A stretch of DNA of 64,000 bases from Podospora comata (lineage: Eukaryota; Ascomycota; Sordariomycetes; Sordariales; Podosporaceae), in the NCBI GenBank assembly GCA_017354895.1, contig CP071495.1, positions 3,827,001 through 3,891,000 of the forward strand. Reading direction: 5' to 3'. Of the stretch, positions 44,216 through 54,361 are shown piece after piece. A program made the translations under genes and the position numbers. The notes beneath the pieces were generated by a model. That model was not told the DNA's origin. It worked only from the letters and a program-made list of their open reading frames with translations, and made no database searches. How positions within the stretch are numbered: position 1 is the first letter of the stretch; each line of letters begins with the position of its first letter.

Positions 44216-44914
44216 GGTAGTGCTCTTCTCAGGTTGATGGTCTTAGTGCAAAGCCCTTGTCTAACGATTGTATTGGTACTAACGAGTGGTATCTTCTTGA
44301 TGTGGTAACGACCTGTCTGTTATGGCCACGGCTTTGTGATATGGGTTGTCAGTTTCCGCGACGTCAGATAGTAATACTGTGCAGGTATGGGGGTTCAAAA
44401 CTTGTTCTTTCATGTTGGTTTTGTTCATGTCAATACCTTAGGGCGCATTGTTACATTTTCTATTCCAATGCGTACCATACATGGGCGGCTATTTTCTATA
44501 CTGAGGGCTCAACTGCCTAGGTACCTGGGATAATCACTGAACTATACTATGGCAAGGAGGATTTGCGTTGTGTTCTTTCCCCGGCGCTAGAAGAGAAGTT
44601 GGCGATGCAGGTACCTACTTGACTACACCTAGTCTGATTGTGTCCACACTTAGGTGCGGCGAAGTTGATACCAAATGAGTATTGTGACTTGATTGGCTTG
44701 AAGAAGAAGACTTGAATCTGGTAAGCTAAGTACAAAGAAAAAGAGATCGCAGATATCATTCCGGGAGTCCATTGACGTGGTCCCATGCCCCAATACTTTG
44801 CCGTGACGAATGCGTGAACATGAAAGTCGTGGAGGTAATTCACGAGCGTGCTAGACTCGGTCAGAACAGGTGCCACAAAAAAGCAGATATCTCAGTTGTA
44901 GGAAATGGCTCCTC
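44216..44914 (+). other. Intergenic region between convergent genes
   Basis: About 700 bp between kinase 2 and the Clr5-domain gene. It has two exact AGGTACCT palindromes (44519, 44609) and otherwise no recognisable feature. Confidence 0.45.
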
Positions 44915-45806
44915 TTACGCGCGATCATCCCTACCACAGCTTTCCAACAGTTCTTTATGGCGCCCCTGAAAGAGCAGACTGGAGCGGTCCCACGCAACCT
45001 TCTTATGCACTAGCTGAGTTGTTGGTGACGGACCAAATGTGTGTCCTCCCGGTGTGGTGGCATCGCAAGGCTGGATGTCCATGTAGTCTGGCGTTGCGCC
45101 TACCGGGCCGAATGGGGAAGGTTGGTCGGGCGTTATGCCAAAGGCCTTCGCGTATGCTGCATATGGGAGGCTCCATGATGACAGCCTGTATGAGGTAGGT
45201 ATCCCGAATATCGTCAGTTGCCATTTAACCATCAACTATTAGGTACGACTTACACTCCTGGCACAATGGGATCGATCGACTGGTGTCGAATCTGATCACC
45301 GAGGTATCTCTTCATCTGCTTCTTGTCCAGAGCCCTGCCGTTGGCCAACTTGACGTGTGATGTGCTGAATTCATGACTGGATCGCTTGCCAATGGCTGCA
45401 ACAATCTCTTTCTTCTCGCTGGTAAGGGTTCGTTTACGAACATCCCACTCCCTGAACCAGCGCCGATATTGGCTTTCGCTATAGTACAAATGTTAGCAGT
45501 GTAAACAATCTAAATGAACGAAAATACTAACGCGCCGTGGAACTGATAATGGCACTTCATGAAATCGGCAACTTGGCTTATCGTCAAGCCTTTGCCGTTG
45601 GAACCGCGGGCTTCCAGGTAGAGGGGGATAATGATGGGTTTCAACGCCTTCCAACGCTCCTCATACGGTATATGAAGGAACTTGGCCTCCTGGGACGAAG
45701 AGGTCAGATTGCTGATGTCCATTGAGAGTCTTTGATCCAAAGTTGCTTGGATAGTGAATGGGTAAAATGAGATGTTAGGTACACCAGAGTATGAAAGGAA
45801 GGGCAT
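44915..45806 (-). CDS. Clr5-domain protein
   Basis: Exons 45806..45532, 45478..45254 and 45185..44915; introns of 53 and 68 bp; 256 residues. Residues about 48-115 match the Clr5 domain, a short helical module found at the N-terminus of many fungal proteins: WKALKPIIIPLYLEARG, LTISQVADFMKCHYQFHGAE and SQYRRWFREWDVRKRTLT. The C-terminal half has no recognised domain and is Pro/Gly/Thr-rich. The first Met (MPFLSYSGV) gives a 30-residue leader; a second Met (MDISNLTSSS) sits nearer the domain. It may be a DNA- or chromatin-linked regulator by analogy with fission-yeast Clr5; this is inference. Confidence 0.8.
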
Positions 45807-46694
45807 GTCATTGAGGGAGTGTTGTGGGCTGGGCTTATATGCTTGGAGATTGGCCGATGGTGGTCCGTGCTAATGTGCCCAAGGTACCACCTACTTGCCT
45901 CCCCATCCATGACTGCTCCCATTTGACATGCACGACAAGCCGGCTTGTATCTCTTTACATGTGTTTTCGTCTCCACGAACCGCAATCGGTCGTGGGACCG
46001 CTGCAGTGTACCTCAACCTGTCCACCAGGGGCACAACAAGACGCCAACAACCAGTCAGAGATATGACACAAAACGTCAATGGCCTATCAGAGATGGGGAA
46101 CAAAAGGTCACGGCCCAATGGGAAGGAAGCTACATCAGACCCAATGAGATCGGTGTCACGATGCCGGCGATTTTCTAGCGGAGGTTAGGTTAACAGTCAA
46201 CAAAATGTCAGGAGCGAATCAGACTGTACAAAAGTCTGAGGCCTCTCTGTCATCAGTGAGGTCTGGGCTGCGAGTGTGGCAGGCGACACTGGGCACTGTC
46301 GTGGCTGTCATGCGTCGATTCTACCTCGCAGGCAGATGACGAAGTACCTTAGCGCTCTTGGGTTCCAAGACTCCAGACGGCTTTTCCGGTGTCCTGAACA
46401 CCGTCAATTGGTTCTGGTGTTGATTCATGCTAGAAACAGCTATCATGTTCGTAAGGGTCGGTGAATGTCTGGCACACATGTATCTGTGGAACCCTACAGT
46501 CTTCGGTAATGTACCAGAGTGAGGTACCTAGCTTTCCTCCTGCCTCCATCCACTGCGGACTATAAACACCTTGATCCTTCCCATAAGTATTCTTTATTCA
46601 ACTTCAACTGATAGCCTTTTAATCATTGCCTGTGAACAATCTTTCTTGTCGCTACCTTGGTGCTACTTTTGTCAAATTTATTTTCATACGGACA
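45807..46694 (+). other. Divergent intergenic region
   Basis: About 890 bp between the Clr5 gene and the small gene at 46695. It contains an AGGTACCT palindrome (46522) and a TATAAA at 46561. No other gene is seen. Confidence 0.45.
46561..46566 (+). promoter_or_regulatory. Possible TATA box for the small gene at 46695
   Basis: TATAAA followed about 130 bases later by the ATG at 46695, with a pyrimidine-rich leader in between. Position and context fit a fungal promoter, but this is only a motif match. Confidence 0.35.
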
Positions 46695-47062
46695 ATGGCC
46701 TTCGACGAGCCTAGCAAGTATGCTCTGTCATCTCCTGCTTCCCACTTTTGACCCCGCATTCCCTGACGGATTTCCTCCTTTACACTGCCTTTCTTTTTTC
46801 CCTTTAACATACTGTCGAGTCTAATCACCCTTGCTGCTGCAGCACAAACCTAACCCGAACTTCGAGTGTCGTTGCTCGAAATGGATCTTCGGCGTCCCAG
46901 TCACGCTCAACAAGCTACACAGCTTCAATTCACAACGTTCTGAGCGACACTATGGATACCAAGAGGTTGACCAAAATCAATCTGAGTCCAGAGCCGGACC
47001 TGCTCTGGATTGGGAGTCAGTTCGATTGTAATCTGCAGGAAGTCATCAAGAATTGGCCTTGA
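46695..47062 (+). CDS. Small Ser/Thr-rich protein, tentative
   Basis: Two exons, 46695..46717 and 46843..47062, giving 80 residues (MAFDEPSN then TNLTRTSSVVARNGSSASQS). The 125-bp intron has a GTATGC donor, a CTAAT branch and a GCAG acceptor, and the frame closes cleanly across it. The Ser/Thr-rich first half is followed by LTKINLSPEPDLLWIGSQFD. No family is recognised. The TATA motif, the leader and a Kozak-like ACAATGG support it, but the size and lack of homology keep this tentative. Confidence 0.4.
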
Positions 47063-47541
47063 TTCGAACTTTCTTTTCATTCTGACGGCCAAGCGTGATA
47101 CAGTGTTTTGCTCCACCCTCTTCAACAGATTCTTGACTTGGACCTTTCGGAAGAATCCTTGCTGGCTCTGGAATAGGAATGTCAATTTAGGCATTCTTGC
47201 CAGAAATCTCGAATATTTTTGTGGGGTACAGGCTTTTCCGATTCTTCAGGTTCAACTTCAGTTCAATGCAAAACTTTCATAAATCATTCTGGGCCAAGGC
47301 TTTTACTTTGTATTGCGGAAATCCACGGTAAAGGCAAGTGGAGAAAGCCCTGGGTTTCAACAGAAGAGGTCTTCTTGGGTAGTTCTTTGTACTAGGTATC
47401 TTACAAGTTTATGAAACCAAGCATCATCCTACGCCCTCTACTCAAACTTTGACTTTAAGGATCATCAGATAGGCGTCTTATTTCCTAGAAAGCTACCCTC
47501 AGCCACAAGACACAGATCTGGTCCTCTCTCGGTCCACCACT
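47063..47541 (+). other. Intergenic region between convergent genes
   Basis: About 480 bp, T-rich, between the small gene and the 3' end of the second HET gene. Nothing recognisable. Confidence 0.4.
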
Positions 47542-49819
47542 TTACACCAACAAGACATCCCTCAACTCAGCCCCGACAATAAAATCGGCAAACGTCACTC
47601 TCCCGACGGTCCTCTTGTAAAAGTACTCTTCAAAGTACCCAATCCTGCGATAAGCTTCTTTCTCAGTTTCGACAACTACCAAACCTCCCCAGTTCGACAT
47701 CCCAATGTCCGGATCATGCAATGTCCGTTCGAACAACGGCATCAACAACACGTCCACAACAGCAGACCCAGAATCCCCCGCCCACCCATCCTCCCAAGCA
47801 TCAAGGTTAACCCCAATCTTATCTGCATATGCCCTCGCAGCCGTGACCGTCACATTCGCCCTCTTTTCTTTTGAAACAACACCCTCAATGTCTGACTCCA
47901 CGGTCTCAAAATCAACCCTCAAACTAACCCGATGAACCCTCCCCCTAATCACCAACGAAGCACTCTTCACCGCCGCAAACCTCGCCTTAGGCATCACCGG
48001 CTCAGCCTCAGCCTTGAGAACAGTCCCATAAAAGACAACCCCTTCTTCATCTTCTTCCTCCGTCTTGAACGACACATGCGAGTCCGTCGACGCCCAGGAC
48101 CAGCTAGGCCCAGTGTACACCCCGTACCGGGGCCTCATCCCGCTCGCCATGACAGACCAGACAAGACAGGCGGGCATGTCCTCCTTCCACAACCCAGCCA
48201 CGTACGTCTTTTTCTGCTCCTGCTCGTAAATCGCCGCGATGGCGGACACGGCGGTGATCTTGTCGCCGGGAAAGGACAGCTTGCGGTTGGTGTAATCTGA
48301 TACAATCCTCGACCATGGGGCGAGCGCTTGGCCGGGGACAACGGGAAGGTCACGCGATAAGGGATCGTCGCGTTTGTTGGCGCCGGTCACGGTGGTGGCG
48401 ACGATGTGGCGGCAGGACCATTCGAGGCCGGCGGTGGAGTAGTGGAGGGAGCGGACGGGGAGTTTACGTTCTTGGTAGGTCCAGCCGCGGGTGCGGATGG
48501 GGTCCAGGTCTTCGAGGCCGTAGCTGTTGTTGGCTTTGAGGAGGAGGGCGGTGATGTTGGGGTTGGGGCTGCTCTTGGACGGCCGGAAACTGATTTGCAC
48601 TGGGTAGACGGTGTCCTCGTAAAAGTAGATGGGGCGGTCTTGGAGGAATCCTTTGTGAACCGAGTCGGCGGAGGCGGCGTTTATGGTCACTGTGGAGTAC
48701 TGGTAGATTTGGGCCATGGACTGGAGCTCGACTGCCAGGTCGTCGTTGTCGTCTTGGATGATGCAGAGACAGTCAATCCAGAGATGGGGGATTGCAATGT
48801 TTTGGCAGACTGCAATGGCGTGCTGGATGGTGGGTGGAAGTTTGGCTAGCGGGATGCCTTTGTGATGGTCCTCGATATTCGCCTTGAGGGTACGCACGGG
48901 TTGTAAACCACCCCAGACGTAGCTCAGAGCCGCCCATCTAGCATGATTCCCAATATTCGGCACTGATTTCGACTCGACAAGGCGAATCTTGTTATCGATG
49001 ATCGCCGTGACATCCAACAGCCTTGTAGGAACAAAACTGGATGGCTCTAGTCGACAGCTGACGTGGTGCAAGGTGCAGTCGTCAATCCACGCCTTGGCTT
49101 TGGAATAGGCCCAGTCGGACATCACACGAGTATAAATGAGAGCTTCTAAGGCAGAATATAAGCTTAACAAGATCTTGAATCACAAAAGTAAAATAACACG
49201 TACCCGGCAACGGTAGAAGGGCATCACCAGCGGGTGAATCCTCGTCATCACATCGAAACCTGGGCCAGCGGTACAAGAACTTGATTTTCCCATCTCGAAC
49301 GCCAATAAACAGATCCTTCCTTGGGCTCGTCCCCGCGCTTGCACTCTTTCCAACCTCCACATCGCTCGCCACAGCAGCATAAGTCGAGTATCTATGTGGG
49401 CGAAGGTGCCGTCTCTCTTGAAACACCGAACAGAGATAGCGAAACAGCGGACACTTCAGCCCCGCTTTCCACATCCGTTTGTCTGACATGAAAAGACGGA
49501 GAATACACCCACCACCTTGACTGAAGGCATGGACGGGCAGTCGATCTTCCAGAATGACAACGTTGCTGCAAAGATGGCAAGAGTGAGGCGCGTCCATGTG
49601 TTTAAGCCACGCGTCGTCCGGGTGGCTCTTGATGTCTTGATTCAGTCTAGAATCGCCGCCGTCGTCTTCCACATCGTCATCCTCACTGTCCTCGAGATGG
49701 GTGTCTTTTAGCCTGTCAGAGTTGTCCGGCGGTATGTCGAGGGCGCTTTTGTTGTGGGTCCACAGGCGGTGATCCCACAGACTGATGCCACACTGGGACC
49801 CACTTGAGAGTGAAGCCAT
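47542..49819 (-). CDS. HET-domain protein (second)
   Basis: Exons 49819..49204 and 49145..47542 with a 58-bp intron splitting a Glu codon; 739 residues. The N-terminal 200 residues include a Cys pair (HSCHLCSNVVIL) and an acidic stretch (EDSEDDDVEDDGGDS). HET blocks are HARWAALSYVWGGLQPV, IAIPHLWIDCLCIIQDDNDD and RTRGWTYQERKLPVRSLHYS. Typical later motifs, GPSWSWASTD and a C-terminal YFEEYFYK, are present. A single ordinary intron here contrasts with the micro-exon ladder in the other HET gene. The likely role is vegetative incompatibility or programmed cell death. Confidence 0.9.
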
Positions 49820-50180
49820 CTCCTAGAATTAAGACGCACCGGAAAGTCCGGACAAAGTGAGATGGAGAACGGGTGATGGCCTCGAGGTTGTGAGAAAACC
49901 GTGGCGCAGTTCCTAGCTCGGCAGATCAGGTCCAAAAAGTCCAACACCCAAACCCAACAAGTCGATGCAGCAAGAACAGAACAAACCAATCACACGGCCG
50001 TGTCACCACCAACAAACCAACAGATATTTATGCCGCATACGCCTACCTTTACCTAATTGAGTCCTGAGAGGATAGTGCTCATGATCTCAAATCCATTGAT
50101 CCTGAAATACAGCAGCCATACATTTCATATTGCTGTAATTACCTAGACTAGGTACTTTGGACAACCAGATCTTCTCGCAG
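49820..50180 (-). other. Intergenic region
   Basis: 361 bp between the second HET gene and the upstream 50181-52670 gene, both on the minus strand. It is presumably promoter and terminator; no gene is seen. Confidence 0.4.
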
Positions 50181-52670
50181 TCACTCCCCCTTCGCCACAA
50201 ACATGTCACCAACCCACCCAAATACCCTGGTCAGTCTCCTCCCCATTCTCCTGGCATTCGTAAACGGAATCTTCCCCCTCGGATGCGGCTGGTGAAACTG
50301 GATTCTCGTCTGCAATTTGCCGTCCAGCCTCTGGAACTGCCAGGCCGAGCCATAGAGCTTTTCAGCTGCGAACAGCCCAGTCGAGGTCATGGCGTGCACA
50401 AAGTCTTGCCAAGGGATTTCGCCTGGGGAGGAAGTCACACCGGGGTTGAAGAACAATGTACGGAAAACCTTGAGGGAGCGGGGGTCAACCGCGATGGTGG
50501 GCGCCGGCTCGGAGGCTTCGATAGGCAAAGAAATGGTCAAGGGAGCTGTCTGGTCGGACGACGGCAACCCCTTGGTTTTGGTCTTGGTCTTTGGCTTGGG
50601 CTCTTGTGATATCCTCTGGCCCGAGGTAGATCCAAAGTACAGCGTCGAAAGGGGTTTGCTCAGTTCCTCCACACTGTCAACGGTCTGGACGGGCCCAACC
50701 TTCTTGTCCGCAGGTGTTTCTTTACTGGTCTGCGGAACCCACTCGGGGGTTCGTTGCAACACACGGTTTCCAGAGAAAAAAGCTCTGGCGGCTGTGCCCT
50801 CCAAATACTTGCACCTTGAGTCCACAATCTTATCAGCCGCCTGCCAGAAACGGTCTAGGTTTTCCTCTGCTTGCCGCAAAGCCTCAACTGTGTCTTTTGT
50901 TCGGCGTTTCTCAACAGGATAGAAGAAACGCTTTTGGGAGGTGCTGGCCAAGTCGGCTACAGGAAGCAAGTATTGCTCTTGAAGACCATGGATGATGTTC
51001 CCAAGCGGTTTGGCCCAGACCGCAAATTTTTGTTGAATCTCATCCAGCTGGTCCGCCTCTGCGTTCTCAAAGCTTCGCGCCCAAGGCTGGAATTGATCGA
51101 GTTGGCTGAGACACTGACTGATAATGGAAGCATTACTGATCATTTCGGCAATACGAGATGAAACAAGGTTCGCTGCTTCGGGTTCGGCTTCCAGAAAACG
51201 CTGTAGTTCATCCAGAATCAAGGGCATTCCAGCAAGAAACAATGTTCTTCCATTTTCCCATAGGGTGTTGAGGAGCCACAGCAGACGGCCTTCGACCGCG
51301 GTTCGCTTGGACTCGTTGACGGACATGATGGCTATTTTGGAAGTAGTGGCGTCGGGGGGCGGTTGGCGAACAAATAGCCTGCGCAGCGGGGGGGAGGCAG
51401 AGACATTATGAAGCAGCTGAGACAGTGGACCTTTGGCCGCCTGGGTGAGAAAATAGCGAAACGCAAGAATGTGGCCGAGGAGCTCTTTTGGCAGGTCTTC
51501 AGAGGGTGACAGCTGGCTGGCGTACTTCTCATGTAGGAGGCGTAGCTCTTTACCTTGACGGTGCAGTTCAGCGAATATTTCAAGCTCAGAATAGGCTTCA
51601 ACGATCAGATTGCCAACGACGCGTGCCCCTAAGATGTTCTGCCGACCTGGGCGAAGAGCCGGATGGATGTTGCCCTTGGTGTCCTTCAGCATCTCCTGTC
51701 TGTGGTCTTCGATGTCGTTTACCCGGTTGGCAAAATAGTCGGGGTCTTCTCTCAACGCCCATATGTGGTCCTTGGCTGCGGATACCTTGGCCTCGAGCAG
51801 CAAGTCAATCCGCGCAAAGTCGATCCGGGCTGGGAGTCGATAGGGTGCTTCGGCGGCCATGACGGCAAGCGAGTCGAATCCGTTGGTCTCGATTTCCGTC
51901 TTGAGATGGGGTTCAGGTTGGATCTGGTAGGTATCGCTTTTCAAGGCCTCCACTGGTATATCACGAAGAACTGCTTTGCAGAAAACCAGCAGAAACTTCA
52001 GGATGCGCTCTTGGATCTCCAGCACGAGCAGGCCTTCACCAGGTAGAAACTGTTTTTGAGTATGCATCCAGTCGAACGCGTCCTCATGATCATCCCAGTT
52101 GAGGACTTTGCCATAGCTGTCGACGTCGGTGGCGCAATTCAAAATCATGACATACTCGTTGAGATAGATCGGAACGATGGCGGTTGAGGTGATGCCCAAA
52201 CGGATGGCGGTGATGTCGGCAGCGGCAAATGCGGAGGCATGATGGCGAGCCCGCGCATTGAGAAGGAGCAGGATATTCTTGGGCTTGCACAAATCCTCCT
52301 GGTTGATGTAAGGCCACAGGTAATGGTCCCGGTATCTGGTCCCACCGCTGCGCAGCTGGCCGTTCTCTTTCCGAAAGGCATCAAAGTCCGGGCGGTGGAT
52401 GGCAGCCATGCCAGGCCAACACTCAAGCAAGATCTTCAACCTCTGCTGCCTGGACTTCTTCATCCATCGCTTCTGGATAGTGTCCTCATGCCGTATCACA
52501 ACGTCGCGAAGAGCTGCGGATGTATCATGGATGGTTTGCGATCGCTCCCTGGCTTGCTTGCGGACAGCAGCTAGGGATTGGTAGGTTGGAACGGGGAGAC
52601 CAGGTCCAAAAAGCCGTGAAAAGCAAGCGGGATCATTGTAGTCGATCTGGTCGGGGTCGGAGTCGTCCAT
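50181..52670 (-). CDS. Large unassigned fungal protein with HicA-like C-terminus
   Basis: Single exon, 829 residues from MDDSDPDQIDYND (an in-frame Met further upstream at 52841 would add 57 residues of poor-looking sequence). The first 200 residues contain a conserved fungal block: SQTIHDTSAALRDVVIRHED, WPGMAAIHRPDFDAF and YLWPYINQEDLCKPKNILLL. The middle is helical. The C-terminal 85 residues (about 745-829) look like a small separate domain: PWQDFVHAMTSTGLFAAEKL, then YGSAWQF, then IQFHQPHPRGKIP and GRRLTRVFGW. The order (short helix, Gly-Ser-x-x-x-Phe strand, His-Pro-His-Pro, closing helix with GW) resembles HicA-type mRNA-binding domains of bacterial toxin-antitoxin systems. That link is my inference. 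No partner gene resembling HicB is adjacent. Confidence 0.78.
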   Translation of the reverse strand: MDDSDPDQIDYNDPACFSRLFGPGLPVPTYQSLAAVRKQARERSQTIHDTSAALRDVVIRHEDTIQKRWMKKSRQQRLKILLECWPGMAAIHRPDFDAFRKENGQLRSGGTRYRDHYLWPYINQEDLCKPKNILLLLNARARHHASAFAAADITAIRLGITSTAIVPIYLNEYVMILNCATDVDSYGKVLNWDDHEDAFDWMHTQKQFLPGEGLLVLEIQERILKFLLVFCKAVLRDIPVEALKSDTYQIQPEPHLKTEIETNGFDSLAVMAAEAPYRLPARIDFARIDLLLEAKVSAAKDHIWALREDPDYFANRVNDIEDHRQEMLKDTKGNIHPALRPGRQNILGARVVGNLIVEAYSELEIFAELHRQGKELRLLHEKYASQLSPSEDLPKELLGHILAFRYFLTQAAKGPLSQLLHNVSASPPLRRLFVRQPPPDATTSKIAIMSVNESKRTAVEGRLLWLLNTLWENGRTLFLAGMPLILDELQRFLEAEPEAANLVSSRIAEMISNASIISQCLSQLDQFQPWARSFENAEADQLDEIQQKFAVWAKPLGNIIHGLQEQYLLPVADLASTSQKRFFYPVEKRRTKDTVEALRQAEENLDRFWQAADKIVDSRCKYLEGTAARAFFSGNRVLQRTPEWVPQTSKETPADKKVGPVQTVDSVEELSKPLSTLYFGSTSGQRISQEPKPKTKTKTKGLPSSDQTAPLTISLPIEASEPAPTIAVDPRSLKVFRTLFFNPGVTSSPGEIPWQDFVHAMTSTGLFAAEKLYGSAWQFQRLDGKLQTRIQFHQPHPRGKIPFTNARRMGRRLTRVFGWVGDMFVAKGE

Positions 52671-54361
52671 GATCTCTCCGTGTCTGACAGAGAAATTCTG
52701 ATCAAAGTAGGAAGTTGCTTGAGTTTGAAATGGGAAGAGAAATGTGCATTCCGGCCCTAAATTAGTGAATTCCCTGGGTCGCCTGTGCTGCAAACCAAAC
52801 TGCGTCCGTTTGCATCGGTATTCATACCAGTCATATTTCAAGACAATTCCAGCATTTCAAGAGGCCAATCAGCTTGACCAGACTATGGAAACAAATTCTT
52901 TTCGGCTTGCTTTCCTATCAGCCGGCCCTCCATACCTACCTTGTCCTCGGTACTTTTTTATTTGACAGCCATCAACCACCAAAGGCAAGCCCACCAAAGC
53001 TCAGCAGCCCAGAAATTGCTGCCCAGGTTGGGAGTGTCTGTGACAAGGGCTTGGAACATTAGTTTAGGCATCAAACAGGCCCTGAGGACGCATACTCTGT
53101 GGCCAATACCTTTCCTTTGATAGCCGCGAGGCACTTGATTGCCTGCCTCACTTCCAACTACTTGCTCTCGACGCGCAGGTAGATTGTAATTGGGCCGTAG
53201 TGTGGCCGGTTGCTTATTTTATGTGTGATAGCGATGTTCCCTTGACTGAGGGACAATGCAGCTAGAACAAAATATCAAAAGGTCAGGGGCCGACCGAGAA
53301 AGTTATACAGCAGAGGGTTGTGAAGTGAGATATGATCGACGTGCTCGTCCAACAACGATCTGTTCGGTGGTGAAGTTTGCTACAGGCTTCATTCTCGTGG
53401 TGGGTGTCGTAGATAAACCAAGTGTGATATGAATCTTACATTACGTGTTGACACACTTCCGGAAATTCATAGTGTATTCAAGTCGTTCTCACAAGCACGT
53501 CATCATGTGGACTGACGTTAGAAATCTTGATGAGGTTGAAGACTATGTATAGATTATTAGCTTTAAATGGGAGAGATATGATCTGCTTGGCCAAGGTCAG
53601 GAAATATAAGGGACACTTGGTTTCTGACCGGCCCATGACTCTGGTGACAGTCACATCAAGCCGAACATGTGGCTGACAAGTAATACAACTGCCTGCGCCA
53701 TGTGAAAGGGGCCTGGGTTTTGAGCAGAACACTTCCATTGAAGCTGGTATTGAGTACTTTCTGGGTCCTCTGCTCGTCGTGCTATCATTCATCCATCCAA
53801 CCAGGTCGAAATCCAGATGATGTCTTTCCCTTCTCCCCGGCCCAATGCCATCCATGTCCTGTTTTTCCATCTCACGGCCGATGACCACTAAAAGCAAGCC
53901 CCACAGCCCGGTGTCCCAGAAACCGATGCGCATAAAAGGGGTATACATGAAGAAAGAAGAGCTTGAGAAAAAAAACAACAAACAACTATGTACAAGGCTT
54001 TTCCCTTCCGATATCCCTGTCCGGCCTAAACAAGCGACCCTCCACTTTGTCCCTTTGCCAAGATTGTTGTATCCAGCGGGGCGAGTTCCAGAGAGAAAAG
54101 CATATGACGGTTGCCGTACAGGTTTCCTTCGCAGGAGATGTACTCTGAGTAAGGTAGGTAAAAATAAAACATTTGAGGCATGATGCTGGCCAAGGTAGCG
54201 GATGGCAGTCCTGTCTTCATCATGTCGTAAAAGAATAGTGCAGCAGACCAGTATGCAAATAGGGGTATCATAAAACAAGAGTAAAACGTGAAACAGGCCG
54301 CCATCCGTCGTCAATGATGTGTGATGTAGGGAAAGATGATGGTTTTGGTAGAGATTGTAGT
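52671..54361 (-). other. Intergenic region, 1.7 kb
   Basis: Lies between the 5' end of the 50181-52670 gene and the 3' end of the RasGEF gene (both minus). A 278-codon open frame (53478-54314 minus) has no family resemblance and is probably chance within the RasGEF 3' untranslated region. Nothing else is seen. Confidence 0.45.

Noticed and set aside
53478-54314. 278-codon minus-strand frame downstream of the RasGEF gene
   Set aside because: No recognisable domain, unusual composition, and it sits where the RasGEF 3' untranslated region is expected.
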